From Gryganskiella cystojenkinii (taxonomy: Eukaryota > Mortierellomycota > Mortierellomycetes > Mortierellales > Mortierellaceae): a DNA stretch of 13,055 bases. Positions 6,475-13,055 of this stretch are shown here, in pieces; position 1 is the first letter of the stretch, and every line of letters starts with the position of its first letter. The position numbers and the translations under genes are program-made. Under the pieces are notes generated by a model. That model saw nothing but the letters and a program-made list of their open reading frames with translations, was not told the origin of the DNA and did not search any database. The DNA is taken from positions 1 to 13,055 of the forward strand of contig JAAAIG010000995.1 of NCBI GenBank assembly GCA_015852425.1, read 5' to 3'.

Positions 6475-9400
6475 TCAGTCTTGATCAAGAGATCCAAAGT
6501 CAGCACGCATACGACCGAGACGATGAACCCTCAGATGCCGACGCATGTTACTCTGGACCGAGAATTGCCGACCACAGCCTTCCTCACTGCACTTGAACGG
6601 ACGTTCTCCAGTATGGGAATAGGTATGGATCCGGAGCGAGCTCGGTCGACTAAACTGTTTGTGGCAGTATTGACACTGATACCGACTCGAGGGCGAAGTC
6701 GACTCGAGGCCAGCCAGGAGAGCCCGTTGACGAGAGAGATAAGGTCCTCGACGCGTGGGCGTGGACCGGTTCCCGACACCGCCACCACTCATCGAACCAT
6801 CCCCGGACAGATGATGCGGCATAATCACCTGCGGTGGATGACTGCCATACTGGTAAGCCTGTCGCGAGTGATGTTGCGATGAGTGCTGTTGGTAATGGTG
6901 CTGCGGCGGATGAGGGTAAGGTTGTTGTCCATGGGGCTGACGGGGATGCTGCATCGAGGGCGGATATGGCTGTTGTGCTCGTTGATTAGGATGAGGGTAA
7001 TGATGAGGTTGGGGAGGAGGAGGCCCATATTCATGTGAGGGATGACGATGATGGTGAGAATATTGTGCCCCTCCGTGGTGACGAGGATCGTGACCGGTGG
7101 GAGTCGTCACAGTCGGGCCAGGACCACTGGCATTTTGGGCACCTGCACGGGGGTCAGATCTCGGGTCGTAATCGTACTCATATTCATCATATCCTGAGCT
7201 TCTCGACCACACCTGGTCGTCGTGTGTCGATGGTCCAGAATGGACATGTTGAGGCGGCGTCGGTGGTGGTGCGGAGCGCGGTGGCTGAGACTGCGATCCA
7301 GGGCGAGCAAGATGTTGGAATGAAAGCCTGCTAACTTCGGGTCGACGTGGAGCCTCTTCTTCGACGAAGGCAGCCTCCTGACCCTCTGGATCCTCCTCTT
7401 CTTCTTCCTCATATTCACCTTCATCCTCATCCCTTTCTTCATGATCCACCATAGACTGGCGATCACGTCTTGCATAGCCTGACTCTGTCCTGGCCAGGTC
7501 CGACATGGAAAAAGAGGGTCGGATTGGTCGTTGAGACTCTTTCCATTTCGAGGATGATGGGTCCTGTGATGATGGCACAAAAGGCATAGATTCCGACAAG
7601 CCATGTCCATGCCGTCTGTTCATCATAGCCCGAGCCTCCGGACCATGCCCACCGCCATCGCTCCAGCTTCCACTGCCATGCATGCCATTCAAGTTCTCAC
7701 GTTCACTTGGGGGGTCCGGTCGCCTTGAGTCGTACTCCTGACGGCAATCGCTTTTGCTGTGGTGATGGTCTTGCTCGCCAGGTGGAACCTGTGGGAAACC
7801 GAAAGACCGAGCCTGAGGCGGTGAGGGGTACCGACCTGGGGGTGCCTCGTGCCGGGGATGTGAACCGCGGTCGGGTTCAGTCTGAGCATGCGAAGATCGC
7901 GGGGGATGGTTCTGGGTATAGTACGGATGAGAAGGACCGGGGGAAGCTATCCTCTCGGATCGCGTGGCGAGCCCGTGTTTTTGGGAGTTTTGTTGCTGCT
8001 GTCGAGGAGGAGCCGTTGACTGTTCATAAGGCATCGACGTCGCAGGATCAGCAGTAGCAAAGCGCTGGTGTTGTTGGTGCCGCTGCGGAGGGTATTCTTG
8101 CCTATCCTGGTGGGGCGGGTAGGATGACGACAGACGCTGCGTGCGAGGTTGGGGTCTTTGGTCCGATGCGCGGACAGGGTCATACACGGGCTGCTCATGC
8201 TGCTCATGCTGAAGTGAGGGATGTTGTGAGTGATAATGAGGAGGGGGAGTACTGAAGATTTTCTGAGTGGTGATCAAAGGACTCTGGGGGGTGACGTCTC
8301 TTGTCTTGTGGCTCGTCTCGGTAGTCTTGCAAGGGCTGGGGGTCAGACCATTCACGACTATGGTTCACCTGTTTGGTTGGACGAGGAGGCGCTCGACTTT
8401 GACTAGGCGGCGACACGGACGACTGTGAATAGTCATCACGAGGGACGGGACGAGGGTCTTTTGACAAAGGTGTGGGTGAGACTGAGGGTGGTGGCATCCG
8501 ACGAGAATACTCTGGCTGGGGAGCGTAATAGTCGTCTGCATTGGAAGGCAAGTGCCTCTGACCGTGGGTACCCCCATCAGGATGACGAGAGGGGTCAAAG
8601 CTCGGTATTGACCGCTGCTGGGATGACCAACGAGGCGTAGCTGATTGCACAAGACCACCGGAAGGAGACGACCGACGTCCGCTGTTCCCATCATTCTGCT
8701 CTGTCGTCGAGTGCCGAAGGTCTTCTGCTGCGGACGCCAGTCTGGACAAGTCTTGACTTTGTGAAAACCGGGCTCGGGGATCACTTATACTAGCGGCCGC
8801 GGTGCCGTTCGTCACGGCAGCGATGGCTTCTGTAGTCAAAGGAGTGGAGGCGGCAGTGACAGAGGCGATAGACGGGGATGGCGATGTTGACGAAGTTGAG
8901 GAGGCAACGGAAGGGTCAAAGGGGGATGAGCGCTGCGGCCGGTAAGCGGACGAAGAGTTTGGACGTTGAGGAATATTTGAGCTATGAGCATTCAGGTGAC
9001 CAGACTGCCGCGAATTCCAATCAGGAGCAGAGCCAAAATTCCGGGGATCATCCCTCCTGGGGTCGATGCGGTCCTTTGTCGGATAGGAGGTGTGCGGAGG
9101 AGGGTTGTATGACAATGACGATCTGGAGGGTGCTTGCTCATATGATGGAGGATATCTGTCTTCCTGGTCCGAGTGTCGAGTGCGAGAGCTGTCATCGTAG
9201 GGTGGGCTGCGTTGGTGAGGTTGAGGATGAGGTGAGTAAGACCGATGCTGCTGCTGTTGTTGTTGTTGTTGCCGCTGTGGATGGCGTGGAGTCTTTAGAC
9301 TGTCAGACTGTGAAGCTGGGTCGTGAAAGTGAGAAGGGTAAAAGGTGCTGGGCATGGCAGTGATAGTGGCGGTGGTGGATGAGGAAGATGATGGTGGCTG

Positions 9401-9556
9401 GGCAGTGATGGTTATTGTTGTGGTTGTGGAAGACGAGGCTGTGTTTGCAGTGATAGCGGTGGAGGAGGAAGAGGAAGAAGAAGTGGAAGAAAGAGATTCC
9501 TGAGGGCCGTCCGCTGGATCGGATTCCTTGAGCAAGTGACGGATCGATGGCAGCAT
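6475..9556 (-). CDS. C2H2 zinc-finger transcription factor, two exons
   Basis: Exon 1 runs from the ATG at 9556 to about 8369 and exon 2 from about 8262 (or 8283) to the stop at 6475, giving about 991-998 residues. The C-terminus carries two C2H2 fingers (codons at 6681-6523). Finger 1 is C-x2-C-x12-H-x3-H and finger 2 is C-x4-C-x12-H-x3-H, joined by the classical TGERPF linker and ending 15 residues before the stop. The rest is predicted disordered: poly-Ser/Thr (21-66), a Gln run (95-103), many Ser-Pro sites, an acidic Glu/Asp block (about 674-699), and a His/Pro/Gln-rich region (about 789-880). The N-terminal LPSIRHLL is a short hydrophobic motif of a kind I associate with some fungal regulators. 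An in-frame TAG lies seven bases before the ATG, so the start is firm. It is a nuclear DNA-binding regulator; targets are unknown and I give no symbol. Its leader may reach past 12600. Confidence 0.88.
8263..8368 (-). other. Probable coding intron (or frame-shifting indel) in the zinc-finger gene
   Basis: Two long minus-strand frames, both with the same Ser/Pro/His/Gln-rich style, overlap at 8204-8355 and differ by one base. A donor CAG/GTGAAC with its first base at 8368 and an acceptor CACTCAG ending at 8263 (106 bases), or CCCCCCAG ending at 8284 (85 bases), joins them in phase. An in-frame TGA near 8365 stops the second frame from extending further upstream. The donor is not a perfect consensus and no clear CTNAC branch site stands out. 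The alternative is a single-base length error or mutation in the G6 run at 8286-8291. Confidence 0.5.
9243..9275. repeat. CTG/TTG trinucleotide run coding for poly-Gln
   Basis: On the plus strand the run reads as GCTGCTGCT followed by GTT repeats. On the minus strand this is CAA/CAG, coding for the Gln-rich segment at residues 95-103 of the zinc-finger protein. The mix of CAA and CAG is typical of coding Gln runs in fungal transcription factors. Confidence 0.7.
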
Positions 9557-9921
9557 CGGCGGCTACCTCTTCTTGTGTATCGGGTGCCTCTCTGTTTCTG
9601 AGATCGGAGAAGGGTGTAGGCGGGATTGGGTGCAAGAAATAGCAGTATTGATTTGTCGTCCCTTGGATGAATGACGAAAAATAAGGAAGATTAGACGCTT
9701 TGCCAGCGTCAAAGGGCCTGGACTCGGATCGGGCGCCCTTGGATTTCCTTCCTTCTTTTGACTGTTGCGTTTTACTGTTGCGCTGCCCCGTGTTCAAGAA
9801 CTAAAGAGAGAACGACAAAAAGAAGCGATGTACTCGTCGCTCTTCAGTGTGTGACCCTGATGCACAGATTCAGCCCCTGTCACTCGTAATAAATGGCGGA
9901 TCTGCTGATTGTTTCTTTGAT
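9557..9921 (-). promoter_or_regulatory. Last 5' UTR exon of the zinc-finger gene (ATG-free)
   Basis: These 365 bases directly upstream of the start codon have no ATG on the minus strand. They begin immediately after a strong acceptor (CTTGTTTCTAG). Chance alone would give about five to six ATGs at equal base use. Open frames through this stretch lack ATG starts and look non-coding. Confidence 0.6.
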
Positions 9922-10339
9922 CTAGAAACAAGGAGCGGAAGAGCCAAGAGAATGACAAACATGTTAGTTCGGTGTACATGATCCAAAAATCAAAAAGATT
10001 AGTGAGAGAATTTTAAAGGGGTTCGTAAAGCAGAAATAAAACCACCACAACCTGTTCGAAACATTGAACAACGAACAGCGAACAGGGATGTAATAGAAAG
10101 AAAGAAGGAAAGAAGCGAGTCGGGTAAGAAGGGTGACAGATCACCTGGGGGCTGTGCAGCTGCAAATAACGATTGGCAAATTGTCGATGAAGAAATTCTT
10201 GATAAAAGAAGCACGATGAGCGGAATAAAAGCGATGAAGATGATGTTGCTGCAAACAACAAAGTGCGAAAGGACGGCTTGCGTTATTGCGATTGGGAGGT
10301 GAAAAACGGGAGAGGGAAGGACAGTTATTACTTCCTTAC
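9922..10339 (-). other. Probable 5' UTR intron of the zinc-finger gene
   Basis: The donor is GAGAG/GTAAGG with its first base at 10339. The branch site is a perfect CTAAC at 9967-9963, with its branch A 42 bases before the acceptor. A C/T-rich run follows, and the acceptor CTTGTTTCTAG ends at 9922. The 418-base segment contains minus-strand ATGs (for example at about 9961, 9978 and 10063), whereas both flanking segments have none, as expected if only the flanks remain in the mRNA. Confidence 0.6.
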
Positions 10340-10566
10340 CTCTCTATTGGTTCAAGGGGCAAAGAGTGGTGAAAAGGATCAGCCGAGAAATCGAATAGGG
10401 TGGTGACGAAAAAGACGAAAGAACAGAGCCGAGATATTAAGCAAAGAAGGCACACAAAACCCGAAGTCCAAAAAGAGGCGGAACGAAGTCGTTACGAAGG
10501 ATAGAAAATGGTAGTAGGGGTCTATAATGCAATAACCAAATGATAGAGACTGTGTGTCTAAATTGT
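10340..10566 (-). promoter_or_regulatory. Probable internal 5' UTR exon of the zinc-finger gene (ATG-free)
   Basis: The minus strand has no ATG from 10340 to 10587. Its right boundary would be one of several acceptor-like TAGs (exon starting at about 10566, 10557 or 10521, after CATTTAG, AATTTAG or ATTATAG). A CCAAT pentamer on the minus strand at 10350-10346 offers another reading: this could instead be near an alternative, more proximal promoter. Confidence 0.4.
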
Positions 10567-11593
10567 CTAAATGTCAACAAGAAGAGTCATCTACACAGAG
10601 ATTTGGCAAGAAAACAGGAAGGTGGGAGGGTGGGAAGGCTGGAAGGAGTGCATATCTTATTTTTTTTTTCTCGTATGCTGCGTGCCTTAAGAGGGGACAG
10701 ACTGCATGGCAGAAGGGGATGTTGATTAAAATAGCTGAGATAAAATTAAATATTCAAGAAAAAAAGGAAAAAAAAAAAGAATCTATTGTCGATCACCTCG
10801 ATTGAATGGATCAAAAAAATAAAATAAAGAAAAAAGATGTGATCCATCCATCCTTTGTCCAACCCCCTTTACTGCTCCACATCACACAACCCCCGATCCC
10901 AAATCGGACACGCTGACTGGTTCCCCTTCTGTTTTCTTTTGGATGCTTTTTTTTTGTTTTTTGTTTTGTTTGCGCCTTTTATATTCTTTCTTTCTTTCAA
11001 TTCAATCCCTATTGAATCTATCTTCTCGCCGTCTTTAACCACACCCAGACAGATTCTGTCTTTCCAAAAAACAAAATAAACTAAGATCTGCATACGATCA
11101 CGTTTTGGCTTTAGGGCCCAGATTCAACTGCAGCGGAGATCACTGTTCGAAGATCGCTCCAATTCATCAACCAAAAAAAGAAAAAAGCAGGAAAGAGAGG
11201 AGGGAGAAAGGGATTCAAAAAAGAAGGTTGGAGAAAGAGTGGGAGACGGCGGAAGAGAAACAGCCTTCACCAACTCAAACTCAAAAGACTCGAGGACACA
11301 ACGAAAAGAGAGAGAGAAAAGAGCCAGGCACAATGTTTTGAGAGTGGGAAAGTGGACATGTGATTGGATTGAATTTCGCATTTGCTGATTCGTTTGTGAG
11401 ATACAAACAGCGATTTGCAGACATGGGGAACAGGGTCGGGCGATCGCCCAAATAACAGTGAAAAGAAAGAAATAAAAAAACCCTGATCATTTGACAGGCC
11501 TTTTGGAATTAAAAAAGAAACCGGAAGAGAAAAAAGGGTCTTTCTTTTGGTTGTTTGTTTAGGAGTATAGGATAGGGGAAGTTGAACACTTAC
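10567..11593 (-). other. Possible long 5' UTR intron; no gene seen
   Basis: The right edge is a perfect GTAAGT donor at 11593-11588. The left edge is one of the acceptors near 10522-10567. The minus strand here contains many ATGs, unlike both flanks. Content is A/T-rich, with a C/T-rich plus-strand patch at about 10850-11080, an 8-bp inverted repeat ATGGATCA/TGATCCAT at 10806-10813 and 10840-10847 around an A-rich spacer, and purine-rich sequence at about 11165-11340. I find no supportable coding sequence on either strand. The intron reading is an inference from splice-like signals and ATG distribution. Confidence 0.35.
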
Positions 11594-12688
11594 ATGTCAA
11601 AGAGACGATTTTTCCAAAGGGAAAGTCCCAAAATACAAGTGTCAAAATAGAAGTTGAGGACTGAGTCGATGATCGATCGCCTCCCTGCTTTTTTTGTTTG
11701 CCTACTTTGAGGTGCTTGTCAGCTCAAGCTTGCTGCTTTGTGCCCAGTTGGATTGATAATCGAGGGAGACAAAGGTGCTCGTCGAGACGCAAGCAAGGCA
11801 AGAAAGACGAGAGAAAGGGGAGAGAGAGGAGGCCGTTTGACTGATGGTGGCGTGTTGTTGTTGTTTGGATAAAAGGTCGACTCCGGCAAAACAAAAAACG
11901 ATGAAGGACAGTGAGAAAATATCGATCGATCCAATGTGGTGCGTCGTTATGTGCTTGAATGTTGCTGTTGTTATTGCTGTTGCTGTTACTTTTGTTTGTT
12001 GTCTTTGTTGGTGACAAAGCCAGAGCAAGATCAATTCGAGGGATACAAAACGCCTTGATCGTGAGGATGGGAACGTGCAGACTCTGAAGCAAAAAAAGTA
12101 CAGTGACAAAAGAAAAAGAAAACAAGGATGTCGAGAACACGAACAAGAAGAGGTAAATATGTGTGTGTCCGGAGAGAGAGGTCGAGAAAGAAGGACGTAA
12201 AAAAGTAGCCGAGAGAGGAGGGGGGGTCTATGAGGGTCTGTCCGTCTGTGATGTTAGGCTGGATTTCTATAGAGCTGGATCGGGCTAGTCCGAGTTAGAC
12301 GTGCTCAGGGACAATAAGGGCGAGCAAGGGAGAGTGACTGAGAGAGGGAGAGAGAGAGTCAGGAGTAGGAGTGGAGGGAACAATTGATGAGACAATATAA
12401 TGTTTTGTTTGGAGTTGTCGGTAAAATGAGCGAAACAGGGTAGAAGGACGCGGAGGGTGGGGAACGGAGTGCGGAAAGAGGGACAGAGAAAGGGAGGAAC
12501 AATGGTAGGTGTGTGGCGGAAAGAAGGAAAAGAAGGAAGGAAAAAGGACGCCAAAGAAAGAAAAAAAAGGAAAGAAAAAAAGGGAAACAGAAAAAGGAAA
12601 AGGAGAACGGAAAGAAGAAAAAAAGGAAAGAGAGAACGAAAAAGTGGGCAAAGTGTGAAAGTGGAAAACAGGAATTCTGGACTTTGGA
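11594..12688 (-). promoter_or_regulatory. Long ATG-free, pyrimidine-rich leader (first 5' UTR exon candidate)
   Basis: From 11596 to 12688 I find no CAT on the plus strand, so the minus strand has no ATG for 1,093 bases, although its plus strand has many. The minus strand is C/T-rich, most strongly at 12457-12700, and includes CAA/CAG-type repeats near 11960-12000. The stretch ends exactly at a perfect splice donor. The pattern fits a very long first leader exon transcribed leftward toward the zinc-finger gene. The transcription start is not visible. The frames of 135-140 codons here have no ATG and read as C/T-tract translation. Confidence 0.45.
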
Positions 12689-13055
12689 CATGGACCGAGG
12701 AACAAAAAAGTTAAAAAAGAAGATTAGAGTCCACTCCTTCTTCATCTTGTTCTCGTCTTTCATTGTCTATCCTCAGTCTGCTCATCTTTCAACCCCTCCC
12801 CCTCGTTGTTCACCTCCCTCTGTCTCTTCTCTCATTCTCGCTCTCTCTCCCTAGGCAAGAAAAGATCGTTTTTAACCTGGACTATTCCTTTGATCGTCCA
12901 TTGACGCTTACTCCGAGAAATCACTCAAAAAAAAAGAGACAGAGGCGAGCGTTTTGTACTGCAGGCTGTGCCAATTTTTTTTTATTTTCATTTCGTCGTG
13001 TTGAGTTGCCGTCCAGTTGCAGATCCACGCCCTCAATCTCCTAATCTTGTTCTGA
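12689..13055 (+). promoter_or_regulatory. Rightward pyrimidine-rich leader/promoter of a gene beyond the window
   Basis: The plus strand becomes strongly C/T-rich at 12729-12855 and has no ATG from 12693 to the window end, while its minus strand has several. A splice-acceptor-like CTCTCTCTCCCTAG ends at 12854. Together with the leftward leader this suggests a divergent promoter centred near 12690-12730. No TATA box is apparent. The downstream gene is not in the window. Confidence 0.45.

Noticed and set aside
10806..10847. 8-bp inverted repeat around an A-rich spacer
   Set aside because: Too short for an inverted-repeat transposon and without target duplication; likely incidental in A-rich DNA.
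11702..12146. Minus-strand frames of 135-140 codons
   Set aside because: None has an ATG; composition is C/T-tract and CAA-repeat translation in a leader-like region.
12295..12854. Phe/Ser-rich minus-strand and Lys/Arg/Glu-rich plus-strand frames
   Set aside because: Complementary readings of the same purine/pyrimidine tract, with no recognisable protein features.
1..13055. CRISPR arrays, bacterial operons, phage or plasmid modules
   Set aside because: No regularly spaced repeats, no Shine-Dalgarno-led gene series; intron signals and protein style are eukaryotic.

Overview
The window looks like nuclear DNA of a filamentous fungus. An early-diverging, Mortierella-type fungus is my best impression, from the protein style (very long Ser/Pro/His/Gln-rich regions), the intron signals (GTAAGT or GTAAGG donor, CTAAC branch site, TAG acceptor), the pyrimidine-rich leaders upstream of start codons and the Ty3/Gypsy-type debris. 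This placement is inference; no rRNA or other marker gene is present.

Layout, left to right. 1-1405 has no gene I can support; 31-303 has the outline of a solo LTR (weak). A TATA box near 1406 drives a small secreted six-cysteine protein (CDS 1641-2006, +), probably with one intron in its 5' leader. Between it and the next intact gene lies a decay zone: a broken small gene on the minus strand (2261-2445), a 26-base T tract, and a frameshifted Ty3/Gypsy integrase relic (about 2642-3400, +). Then come two large minus-strand genes. One (3527-5536) encodes a single-pass membrane protein with a cysteine-rich, N-glycosylated outer domain and a long Ser-rich cytoplasmic tail. The other (6475-9556) encodes a roughly 1,000-residue transcription factor with two C-terminal C2H2 zinc fingers and apparently one coding intron near 8263-8368.

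The right-hand 3.5 kb (9557-13055) has no protein gene, but it is not featureless. Its minus strand alternates between stretches with no ATG (9557-9921, 10340-10587, 11596-12688) and stretches that contain ATGs. The boundaries fall at good splice signals (donor GTAAGT at 11593; donor GTAAGG at 10339, branch CTAAC and acceptor TAG at 9922). I read this as a very long, multi-exon, upstream-ATG-free 5' leader of the zinc-finger gene. Near 12690 the pattern flips: the plus strand becomes pyrimidine-rich and ATG-free to the end of the window. That suggests a divergent promoter shared with a gene lying to the right.

The genes do not form an operon or pathway. The most interesting points are the long leader and divergent promoter, the orphan secreted protein with a possible splicing-dependent N-terminus, and the sensor-like membrane protein that lacks an N-terminal signal peptide.
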